Source of the DNA: an uncultured bacterium
Lineage (GTDB): Bacteria > Bacillota_I > Bacilli_A > RFN20 > CAG-826
Assembly: GCA_949297445.1 (NCBI GenBank)
Contig: CASFSS010000002.1
Span: forward strand, 1-37,632
Reading direction: 5' to 3'
Length of the DNA stretch: 37,632 nucleotides
Part shown: piece by piece, positions 1 through 7,383 of the stretch
Numbering within the stretch: the stretch's first letter is position 1
Layout: every line of letters starts with the position of its first letter
Program-made: the position numbers and the translations under genes
The notes under the pieces: generated by a model
What the model was told of the DNA's origin: nothing
Databases searched by the model: none
Seen by the model: the letters and a program-made list of their open reading frames with translations, nothing else

Positions 1-1
1 A

Positions 2-45
2 CAGGAAAAGGGTGCTGACATTTCATATCAGCACCCTTTGTCCTG
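2..45. terminator. Strong hairpin at left edge (terminator-like)
   Basis: Bases 7-18 pair perfectly with 28-39 (AAAGGGTGCTGA with TCAGCACCCTTT) around a 9-base loop. After a single bulged base, 2-6 pair with 41-45 (CAGGA with TCCTG). No T-tract directly follows on the plus strand; the 3' side on the minus strand runs into CTTTTCCTGT. It may end a gene lying left of the window or be part of a mobile-element end. The sequence alone does not decide. Confidence 0.5.
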
Positions 46-317
46 CCAGTATTAAATTTTTGACTTCACATCGTGTTCCTTGCCTCTGAAAACATTGATT
101 TTACTGGACTTGCTCATGTTTTCTTATTAGGAGGCGGGGAAAACCGTGTCTTTTTTGTTTGTCGCCACGCATAATATTAAAAAACTTTTCAATTATATTT
201 AGCTTTCGTTTAGTTACTTTAAAAATTTTGTTATTCTTAGTTAGGCTATGAAAAACATGGCTTTTTATCATTGTTTTCTATCGAATCTGATTACTTTAAA
301 AATGGGGGAAGGTTGAA
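46..317. other. Non-coding region upstream of the sugar operon
   Basis: No convincing gene is present, apart from a 21-codon minus-strand ORF (117-52) without a Shine-Dalgarno sequence. A 13-bp direct repeat, TTACTTTAAAAAT, occurs at 214-226 and 291-303. A possible sigma-A promoter is TTGTTT (271-276), an 18-bp spacer and TTTAAA (295-300). The second copy of the direct repeat overlaps that -10, so these copies could be regulator-binding half-sites, but they are not palindromic like classical LacI operators. Confidence 0.4.
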
Positions 318-368
318 ATGATATTACATCTAATAAAAAATAAGGCCGAAAGGGCTTTCAACATATGA
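318..368 (+). CDS. 16-aa leader ORF coupled to the LacI-type regulator gene
   Basis: ATG at 318 has a strong purine-rich Shine-Dalgarno sequence (GGGGGAAGG, 304-312) with 5-base spacing, and the ORF encodes MILHLIKNKAERAFNI. Its TGA stop (366-368) overlaps the regulator's ATG (365-367) as ATGA, the arrangement used for translational coupling elsewhere in this genome. The regulator's own upstream purines (AAAGGG, 349-354) are weaker and sit 10 bases away. The ORF may therefore deliver ribosomes to the regulator start. It is too short for homology, so its expression is an inference from the ribosome-binding site and the overlap. Confidence 0.45.
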   Translation: MILHLIKNKAERAFNI

Positions 369-1306
369 AATGTGAATATGGTTTAAAGCATATTGCCGTT
401 GAACTTCATCTTTCTTTGACGGCAGTTTCACGAGCTCTTTTAGATTGTAACGATATAAGTGATGAAACTAAATTAAAAGTTTGGAAGAAAGCTTTGCAAA
501 TAGGTTATGTCTCTCCGACGATTGTCAAAAAAAGAAGTAAAGAGACAAAGACGATTGCTCTTTTTGTCGATTCGTTAAGATCACCATATTTCGGAATGAT
601 TATCGAAAAGATGATTGTAGAGTTTAAAAAATATGGTTATAAGGTATTAATCATTCCAACAAATAATGGTACAGTCAGCAAGGATAATGTTGTCGAGGCA
701 ATAAACGCGAACGCGGATGCAATTCTAACTTTCTTATTGATGAAAGAAGAGGCATATGTTTTTGCATCTTTATACATGATTCCGATGCTCCTTTTTGGTA
801 GATATTTTGATGCATCTAGATTAGATGTATTTTATATGGATGATGAAGATGGCGCACATAAAGCCGTCGACTATTTATTGAATGTCTGCGGTTCAAAAAA
901 ACTTTGCTACATCTCGGTCGAAGGGTTTGAAGTGAACGAACGACGAAAAGCTGGTTTTGTTTCGGCCTCTACTAAAGCCGATGTTCCTTTTAAAGTCATC
1001 GACGAAAAACTCCTTGATAATGAAATAAATTCCTTAATAAAAGATGGTTACGATGGATATTTTTGTTTTGATGATCAGTTAGCCAACTATTTATTGTCCG
1101 TCATCAAAGATGAACAAAAGATACACGTCGTTGGTTTTAATGGCGCGTCACGATTTTATGAATATCCTTACGATATAACTTCAATTGAAGCTGATTATGA
1201 TCAAATGGTTGCAAACGCAGTCGTGTTTATAATTGAAAAAATTAAAAAAGGAGGACCTCGCCTAGTAAAAAAATTCCCAGTAACTCTTTATATAGGAAAA
1301 TCATAA
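365..1306 (+). CDS. LacI/GalR-family transcriptional regulator
   Basis: This is a 313-residue protein with an N-terminal LacI-type helix-turn-helix at about residues 5-50 (GLKHIAVELHLSLTAVSRAL, then the hinge-type segment ending QIGYVSP). A periplasmic-binding-protein-like effector domain follows from about residue 63 (TIALFVDSLRSPYFGMIIEK). The family binds palindromic operators and releases or tightens on a sugar ligand. It is the first full gene of an eight-gene same-strand operon of sugar transport and hydrolysis genes, so local control of that operon and autoregulation are likely. The effector domain is slightly shorter than the usual 330-340 residue total. The start at 365 places the helix-turn-helix at the very N-terminus, as in the family. 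The ligand cannot be assigned. Confidence 0.85.
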   Translation: MKCEYGLKHIAVELHLSLTAVSRALLDCNDISDETKLKVWKKALQIGYVSPTIVKKRSKETKTIALFVDSLRSPYFGMIIEKMIVEFKKYGYKVLIIPTNNGTVSKDNVVEAINANADAILTFLLMKEEAYVFASLYMIPMLLFGRYFDASRLDVFYMDDEDGAHKAVDYLLNVCGSKKLCYISVEGFEVNERRKAGFVSASTKADVPFKVIDEKLLDNEINSLIKDGYDGYFCFDDQLANYLLSVIKDEQKIHVVGFNGASRFYEYPYDITSIEADYDQMVANAVVFIIEKIKKGGPRLVKKFPVTLYIGKS

Positions 1307-1324
1307 AAAAGAAAGGATATTAAC

Positions 1325-2644
1325 ATGCAGAAGAAATTTATTTTATTAGCAACCTTGTCGCTTGTTTTGGCTTCCTGTGTTGAAAATCCATCAACGAGCG
1401 ATTCTTCATCTTATCCGTTTGACGAATTAGATGCTGTCACCAATATTGTCTATCAAGATGGTGTTTTATCATTTGATCCGGTTACAAACGCTGAAGGATA
1501 TAAAATTAGCTTCATTCATTTAGAAGAAGTTGAATACGAAGATAACATCACGGCGACAGAAATCGATGTCGAAAGTCTTGGTCTAGCGGGCAATATAACT
1601 TTTACCGTTCGCGCTTATGCCGGCGAAATTTATAGCGAGCCCACCTCATATGATTTTACTGTCTTAAGCACCTTCGATGATGTTTTATTTGAAGCAGAAA
1701 ATTATTTAGCAAATTTTGGTACTGGCAAAGAGCAATCTAATTTTCGCAATAATCCGTTAGCGCACGGTGGCGCTTATGTTGGTGGAATAGATGATGCCGG
1801 TCAGGGCGTTTATATTAATTATCTATGCCCAATTGCGGGAACATATGTTTTTGAGGCCTATTATACGACCGCTATGCCACCAGCCTATAATGATGTTTGG
1901 GTTAATGGTGTCTATCAAAGTCGTTTTGTATTTGAAGAAAATACTGGCTGGGGTGGCGATACCTATGACGCTGAAATGACTAGTGTAACAATAACTTTGA
2001 ACGCTGGTTGGAACACAATTTCAGTGATGAAAAATGGCGATGAAAGCGACAATTGGGGCAGTTATGTTGAATTAGATTACTTCGTCTTAAAAGGAACAGG
2101 AGCGACCTACAATGTCGATGATCTAATTCAATATGGCGAGCGACCAACATATCGTTTAGAAGCTGAAATGGGTTCCCCTCGTAAAAAAGATACTAGCAAT
2201 AATACCTATACATGTAAGAATCCAGCAATCAAAGAAGACGCAACAAATAAATATTCTAATGGATTCTTATTAGGTGGTATTGAAAATAATTATGATGGTG
2301 TTGAATGGCATTTTAATTCACCGGTTAAAGCAAAATATTCAATCAAAGCTGCTTATGCTGCCGGAGAATTTTCTGGCTCCAAATTGCCACAAATTTCATT
2401 CCTTGTCACCCAATCAGAAGTTGGTTTAGCAAAAAATGCTGACTTCAACGATTATGAAAAAGTAACGCTAAAAGATTTACCTTATACTGGTTGGAACCAA
2501 GTGCATGTCACCGATGATAGCGTCGAGATAACGCTCGAGCAAGGCAAGAACTTTATATATTGCTTGCTTCTAGATGAAGTTAATAGTGGTTTCTTCCAAC
2601 TCGACTATGTCGATATGACATTTGTTTCAGCATATTCCGAATAA
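1325..2644 (+). CDS. Carbohydrate-binding lipoprotein (FN3-like + two CBM6/35-like modules)
   Basis: The 439-residue protein begins with a lipoprotein signal peptide and lipobox LASC, giving lipidated Cys18, then a Ser/Thr-rich linker. A fibronectin-III-like beta domain spans about residues 33-117. Two jelly-roll modules of CBM6/CBM35 type follow at about 120-260 (starts FEAENYLANFG, ends YVELDYFVLKGT) and 275-435 (starts YRLEAEMGS, ends FQLDYVDMTFV). The pattern of an EAE/EAEN start and a V-x-LDY end is characteristic of these modules. No catalytic domain is visible. It probably sits on the outer face of the membrane and captures substrate for the ABC transporter encoded downstream. The ribosome binding site AAAGGA lies about 7 bases before the ATG. 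Family assignment is by pattern only. Confidence 0.7.
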   Translation: MQKKFILLATLSLVLASCVENPSTSDSSSYPFDELDAVTNIVYQDGVLSFDPVTNAEGYKISFIHLEEVEYEDNITATEIDVESLGLAGNITFTVRAYAGEIYSEPTSYDFTVLSTFDDVLFEAENYLANFGTGKEQSNFRNNPLAHGGAYVGGIDDAGQGVYINYLCPIAGTYVFEAYYTTAMPPAYNDVWVNGVYQSRFVFEENTGWGGDTYDAEMTSVTITLNAGWNTISVMKNGDESDNWGSYVELDYFVLKGTGATYNVDDLIQYGERPTYRLEAEMGSPRKKDTSNNTYTCKNPAIKEDATNKYSNGFLLGGIENNYDGVEWHFNSPVKAKYSIKAAYAAGEFSGSKLPQISFLVTQSEVGLAKNADFNDYEKVTLKDLPYTGWNQVHVTDDSVEITLEQGKNFIYCLLLDEVNSGFFQLDYVDMTFVSAYSE

Positions 2645-2651
2645 TCTAACT

Positions 2652-4271
2652 ATGCAAATTCAAGATTTAAGTTATCAATTGATTAATGACAGCATAAAAA
2701 TAAAAAATTATTCTGTCTCTTTAGAGGTGTTCTCTTTTGATAATGTCTATACTGTCCCAATTGGCGGACTAAAGAAAATAGCTAATAATTCATATATTGC
2801 TAAATCGCTAATGTGGGGCAATAGTCAAGTTGTGCAAGGGGGAGCCGAATTAAAGATTGATTCTGAGGCTAATGCCGATTATTTCGATATTTCAGCTAAC
2901 TTAAATCGACCAGTTAGATGTGTTAAATTACGTTTTGATAATTTGCCACTCGGAAAATTAATTTCTTTAATCAGCGAAGACAAAAACGTCGATGAAAGAG
3001 GATTATTACTACATTATCCGGAGGGGTGGAGGTCTTTATCCACCCCTTTATTAGTGTTTGAAATAGAAAAAGACAAATACTTATATATCCGCATTGATAT
3101 GCAAAGTGTGTATAAATGCTATTTTTATATGAAAAAGCAAAACGAAGGTATGCGCGTCGATGTTGTTATTGAAAATATCGGTACAAAAATTGCGAATAAT
3201 TTCGTTTTGCCTAGGATAGAGTGTGGTTACGTTAAAACAAAAGAACAAATATATGCTTATCACGCGAAATGTGTCGAAGATAATTTTCAATTATGGCCTT
3301 TAAAAAAATCTCCAATTGTGCCGTCTTGGCTAGCGGATATTGATTTAGTTATAACAATGCACATGCAATCGTTTACCGGCTATATTTTTCATACTTACGA
3401 AGATGCTTATCGCGACGTAGAAAAAATAGCGCAGATTATTGATCCTAAAAGAATATTAGTGTATTTAGCGGGCTGGGAAGGTCGCTATTATTATAAATAT
3501 GGCGATTATACTCCAGATGAACGTCTCGGTGGGGATAACAAATTAAAAGAAATTGTCGCTAAAATTCATTCATTAGGCGCGAAAGTAATCGCGATGTATG
3601 GAATGAATATGGCCAATAAAAATATTCCGGCCGTTAAAAGAATATATAAAAGAGCAGAATTCGAATCGGTTTCGGGCGCTAAATATCATTCAGGTTCCGT
3701 CGATTGGGATGGCTCTCATCACTATGATTTTGGTGAACTTGTTCAATTAAATATCGCCAACCCTCTTTGGCAAAATTATCTTTTCAAACAAATAAGCGAC
3801 GCAACAAAAAAATATGATTTTGATGGTGCTTTTTTAGATATTGCCGCTTGTTTTACAAACGATAAAAACTATTATCTTTATGATGGAGTAGTTGACTTTT
3901 GCAATCGATTGAGAACCATTAAAGATGATTTTTTGGTGGCTGGTGAAGGGTGTTACGACGCACTTATTAAAGCGATGCCTCTATTTCAAAGTGGCCATAC
4001 CGATGGAGCCATGCACTATCATGATCGCTTATCACCTACAATTTTTGCTAGATACGCTCGCGAATTTGCTCATCTTTGTTTAGGCGACCCTTCGCGCGAT
4101 TCTACTGGCGTGCATGAGCAAGGTAACAATGTTGAAACTAGGACGCCATTAAGAAAGGGAATCATTCCCACGTTATCATTGGTTGATGGCACAATCGAAA
4201 AAGCTTTTGATAAAGTAGAAAGCATTGTTAAAATGGCCGATGAATATAAGGAGATAAAAAACGATGAATAA
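2652..4271 (+). CDS. Cytoplasmic TIM-barrel glycoside hydrolase-like protein
   Basis: From ATG 2652 the product has 539 residues and no signal peptide. The same frame is open from a TTG at 2622, overlapping the previous gene, but neither start has a good Shine-Dalgarno. An N-terminal beta-rich domain (about 1-220) precedes a barrel-like region with TIM-barrel strand motifs: RILVYLAGWEGRYY, AKVIAMYGMNMAN, FDGAFLDIAACF and FLVAGEGCYDAL. Asp396 (in FLDIA) and Glu432 (in AGEG) sit at strand ends where retaining glycosidases carry nucleophile and acid/base; this is an inference. The architecture resembles DUF6259-type putative glycosidases related to GH36-like barrels. The position before the permeases suggests intracellular hydrolysis of the imported sugar. 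Substrate unknown. Confidence 0.6.
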   Translation: MQIQDLSYQLINDSIKIKNYSVSLEVFSFDNVYTVPIGGLKKIANNSYIAKSLMWGNSQVVQGGAELKIDSEANADYFDISANLNRPVRCVKLRFDNLPLGKLISLISEDKNVDERGLLLHYPEGWRSLSTPLLVFEIEKDKYLYIRIDMQSVYKCYFYMKKQNEGMRVDVVIENIGTKIANNFVLPRIECGYVKTKEQIYAYHAKCVEDNFQLWPLKKSPIVPSWLADIDLVITMHMQSFTGYIFHTYEDAYRDVEKIAQIIDPKRILVYLAGWEGRYYYKYGDYTPDERLGGDNKLKEIVAKIHSLGAKVIAMYGMNMANKNIPAVKRIYKRAEFESVSGAKYHSGSVDWDGSHHYDFGELVQLNIANPLWQNYLFKQISDATKKYDFDGAFLDIAACFTNDKNYYLYDGVVDFCNRLRTIKDDFLVAGEGCYDALIKAMPLFQSGHTDGAMHYHDRLSPTIFARYAREFAHLCLGDPSRDSTGVHEQGNNVETRTPLRKGIIPTLSLVDGTIEKAFDKVESIVKMADEYKEIKNDE

Positions 4272-5145
4272 GCGTCAACGCCGAAAAGAAACATTGTTCG
4301 CTTATATTTTTATTGGCCCGCAGCTCTTTGGCTTTTTAGCTTTTGTCGCCTTTCCGCTATTCTTTTCCATTTATTTATGCTTTGCCGAATGGAATTTAAT
4401 CGACATGCCAACATTTGTTGGCTTTAGTAATTTTACAGCTCTTTTTAATGATGATGTCTTTTATAAATCGCTCTTAAATACTTTTATATATATCGCCATT
4501 ACAGTTCCTTGCACTTTGATTACTTCTTTGGTGCTGGCCTTACTTACTAATCGCAAATTACCGTTCAAGCGTTTTTATCGTGCCGCCTTCTTTTTGCCAA
4601 TGGTTACTTCTACGGTAGCTATTTCGATGGTTTGGCTTTTTATTTATCAACCTTATGGTGGTATCTTAAATACATTTTTAGGTTTTTTAGGTGTTAGCAA
4701 TCCGCCAGCGTGGCTACAAGATTCTAACCTCGCTAGAGTTGCGGTGGCCATTGTTAGCATTTGGTTAAAAGTTGGCTATTATTACATAATTTTTGACGCT
4801 GGATTAAAAAATATTCCGGCCGATTTATATGAAGCCGCGGAAATCGATGGCGCCAGTCTTTTTACCAGGATTCGTCGCATTACTTTGCCAATGTTATCAC
4901 CGGTGATGTTTTTTGTGTGCGTCATGCTCTTTATCGATGTTTTTAACATGTTTAATGAAGTATATATTATGACGCAGGGTGGGCCCGATTATGCGACGTA
5001 CACTTTGTCCATGTATATATATTTTTATGCTTTCCAACAATTTGATATGGGTAGAGCGGCGGTGGCTAGCTGGGTGTTATTTGCATTAGTAAGCGTCGTT
5101 ACCATTATTCAATTTGCTTTAAAAAGAAAGTTGGTGTACGAATAA
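4264..5145 (+). CDS. Sugar ABC transporter permease, MalF/UgpA type
   Basis: The 293-residue protein has about six transmembrane helices, starting at about residues 13-35 (AYIFIGPQLFGFLAFVAFPL). The cytoplasmic EAA coupling loop is clear at about 190-215 (YEAAEIDGASLFTRIRRITL), the docking site for the ATPase. The short N-terminus, without MalF's large insert, is typical of Gram-positive CUT1 transporters. The ATG overlaps the end of the glycosidase gene by 8 bases, with AAGGAG located inside that gene. It pairs with the next gene to form the membrane channel. Confidence 0.92.
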   Translation: MNKRQRRKETLFAYIFIGPQLFGFLAFVAFPLFFSIYLCFAEWNLIDMPTFVGFSNFTALFNDDVFYKSLLNTFIYIAITVPCTLITSLVLALLTNRKLPFKRFYRAAFFLPMVTSTVAISMVWLFIYQPYGGILNTFLGFLGVSNPPAWLQDSNLARVAVAIVSIWLKVGYYYIIFDAGLKNIPADLYEAAEIDGASLFTRIRRITLPMLSPVMFFVCVMLFIDVFNMFNEVYIMTQGGPDYATYTLSMYIYFYAFQQFDMGRAAVASWVLFALVSVVTIIQFALKRKLVYE

Positions 5146-6002
5146 TGACATTGCATAGAAGAAAAAACCCTGCTGATATTATTCGTGTAATTTTAATTAC
5201 CATCGTTTTGATGTTTGCCGCTTTATGCTGCATTTTTCCTTTTTATTGGATGATATTAAACTCATTTAAGCAACCGATGGATATTTTTAAAGTTCCAGTC
5301 GACATTATTACATTCAATTTAACTGTCGATAGTTATATTGAAGTTTTTAATTATGGTAATGGCCTTTTGTGGCGGGCTTATTTGAATTCACTTTTAATTG
5401 CGTTTTTATCTACTATTGGTACGCTTTTTACTTCTTCGCTCGCCGCTTTTGCCTTTGCAAAAATGCGCTTTAAAGGCTCTAAGCCACTATACACATTGTT
5501 CATTGCTACTTTATTAATTCCTGGTCAGGTGACTATGTTGCCTTTGTTTATTGTATTTGCGTCTATCGGTTGGATTGACACATTTTTACCGTTAATTATT
5601 CCCGGTGTAATGATAAATACTTACGGTGTATTTATGTTGCGACAATTTATCGTATCCATCCCGAATGAGTTGCTTGAAGCGGCAGAAATTGATGGCTGTG
5701 GTTATTTTCGCAAATATTTCAAAATAGTCTTGCCTTTATGTAAACCGGCTTTAATAACTCTCGGTTTATTTTCGTTTATTGGCAGTTGGAATAATTATTT
5801 TGGCCAATTGATATATTTGAGCAGCGAAAGTTTAACAACTATTCCGCTATTTATTGCCGGGTTAAAAGAAACGCATATGACGGGGGTAGAGTGGGGCCGA
5901 ATAATGGCCGCTACAACATTAAGCGTAGTGCCTATCGCCATCATTTATTTAAAATGTCAAAAATATTTCGTTCAAGGTATCGCTACGACTGGTCTTAAAT
6001 AA
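5145..6002 (+). CDS. Sugar ABC transporter permease, MalG/UgpE type
   Basis: The 285-residue protein has six predicted membrane helices and the EAA loop LLEAAEIDGCGYFRKYFKIV at about residues 178-197. The N-terminal signature FPFYWMILNSFK is typical of MalG-type permeases. The start ATG overlaps the previous stop by one base (TAATG), so translation is coupled. It forms the second half of the CUT1 channel. The C-terminus (QKYFVQGIATTGLK) matches the conserved family ending, which indicates the gene is complete. Confidence 0.92.
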   Translation: MTLHRRKNPADIIRVILITIVLMFAALCCIFPFYWMILNSFKQPMDIFKVPVDIITFNLTVDSYIEVFNYGNGLLWRAYLNSLLIAFLSTIGTLFTSSLAAFAFAKMRFKGSKPLYTLFIATLLIPGQVTMLPLFIVFASIGWIDTFLPLIIPGVMINTYGVFMLRQFIVSIPNELLEAAEIDGCGYFRKYFKIVLPLCKPALITLGLFSFIGSWNNYFGQLIYLSSESLTTIPLFIAGLKETHMTGVEWGRIMAATTLSVVPIAIIYLKCQKYFVQGIATTGLK

Positions 6003-6024
6003 AAATTTAAAGGGGGGATTTTTT

Positions 6025-7383
6025 ATGAAAAACAAAATGTCGAAAAAAATATTAGCGACGCTACCATTATTTTTCTTGATGGTTGCGCTTGCTGGTTGTG
6101 ACAACACTTCGGGAAGTACCGATTCAGAAGGAAACGTTATTGTCACAATGTCACTCATGAATTCAACAAACGAAAATCCGGGCTGGTTAGCCATGATCGA
6201 TGCTGCCAATGAAGTGCTAGAAGCAAATGGCGAAAAAGTACGAATTGAGCCGGAAATTATTAAAACATCAAGTTGGGACGAATATTATACAAAAATTACT
6301 TCCAATATGTTAGGAAGAACAGGAGGCACCATTGGCCGAATCGCTGAATCGCATATACCGATGATGATTGAAAAAAATCAAATTCAAGATTTAACAGCAA
6401 TCGTCAATGGGCTAAAAGAGACAGGCGAATATAACAATGCTGCCTTTGAAGGTGTCGCAAAAGTGGATGATAAATATTATGGTTTACCAACCGGCACGCA
6501 GCATATGGTGTTATACTATAACAAAACACTTTTCGATACCTATAACGCCAATAATCCAAACGATAAAATCAATTATCCTAGCGGTGATTGGTCCAATCCG
6601 TCTACTTTTGATGAGATTAAGGAGGCAGCTAGAAAATTGTCCTCTGGCGATGGCGCATCGCGACGCTTTGGCCTATCGGCTGGACCTTATTTAGCTTACG
6701 CTGGCATGTACGCTAAAAATAGCGGTGGAGAAAATATTTTTAATGCCGCCGGTGAATGTGTAATTAAATCGCAGCCGTTTTATGATGTGTATGCGTGGTT
6801 TGACGATATGTTAAAAGTTGATCGTTCTATGCCTTCAACTAGCGATACGGCTACCAGCAGTGCAATCGATCGGTTTTTAACCGGCAATATTGCCATGATG
6901 ATTGATGGTGTTTGGCAGTTGCATGACATAATTAAATATACCGAAGGATATGATATTGGCGTTGCTGCCATTCCGGTAAAAAGTGCGGGCTATGATTGTT
7001 TTACTACGACATTTACCGATCGCTTTTTTGCCGCGCGAACATCTTCGCATCCTGAAGCCGACCAAATTGCTTTAAAGGCATTGATGTCGGAAGAAGCCAT
7101 CGCGGCGGTCAGCGAAGAACAAGTTGGTGGTTTCCCGGTTATAAATAGCCAAATAGAAACATATGTTTCTTCATTAAGAGATTCCAAACTATCCGATAGT
7201 GTTGATACCATAGAAGAAGGTATCAATCACGCCGTCAATGTCCCTTATTCCACTTACTATAATGTTGTTGATCAAAGAATTAACCAAAAAATGTCCGTTT
7301 GGATTAATGGAGAAATGACTTCGGTAGAATTTGTTGATTTTATGGATCAAACCATGAAGGATGGGATGGCTGGTCGCTTATGA
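6025..7383 (+). CDS. Family 1 extracellular solute-binding lipoprotein
   Basis: The 452-residue protein has a signal peptide and lipobox ALAGC, giving lipidated Cys25. The mature part has the family-1 sugar-binding layout: an early beta strand (VIVTMSLMNSTNENPGW), the central YGLPTGTQHMVLYYNKTLFD segment typical of CUT1 binding proteins, and a late FLTGNIAMMIDGVW motif. It would deliver sugar to the two permeases encoded just upstream. A strong AAAGGGGGG ribosome binding site precedes the ATG, stronger than those of its neighbours, which fits the excess of binding protein these transporters need. Ligand unknown; the operon context suggests an oligosaccharide or glycoside. Confidence 0.9.
   Translation: MKNKMSKKILATLPLFFLMVALAGCDNTSGSTDSEGNVIVTMSLMNSTNENPGWLAMIDAANEVLEANGEKVRIEPEIIKTSSWDEYYTKITSNMLGRTGGTIGRIAESHIPMMIEKNQIQDLTAIVNGLKETGEYNNAAFEGVAKVDDKYYGLPTGTQHMVLYYNKTLFDTYNANNPNDKINYPSGDWSNPSTFDEIKEAARKLSSGDGASRRFGLSAGPYLAYAGMYAKNSGGENIFNAAGECVIKSQPFYDVYAWFDDMLKVDRSMPSTSDTATSSAIDRFLTGNIAMMIDGVWQLHDIIKYTEGYDIGVAAIPVKSAGYDCFTTTFTDRFFAARTSSHPEADQIALKALMSEEAIAAVSEEQVGGFPVINSQIETYVSSLRDSKLSDSVDTIEEGINHAVNVPYSTYYNVVDQRINQKMSVWINGEMTSVEFVDFMDQTMKDGMAGRL

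Noticed and set aside
52-117. 21-codon minus-strand ORF (MSKSSKINVFRGKEHDVKSKI) next to the left-edge hairpin, possibly a transposase remnant
   Set aside because: No Shine-Dalgarno, stop codons just upstream in frame, and no recognisable family. It is too short to support.
147-203. Short plus-strand ORF from GTG 147 behind AGGAGG (130-135)
   Set aside because: Eighteen codons only, 11-base spacing and no overlap with a following gene. Weaker than the leader ORF at 318.
2734-2747. 14-base match (CTTTTGATAATGTC) between spacer 23 and the glycosidase-like gene, a possible self-target
   Set aside because: Bases on both sides do not match, and 14 of 30 bases in AT-rich DNA is within chance for 24 spacers against both strands of the window.
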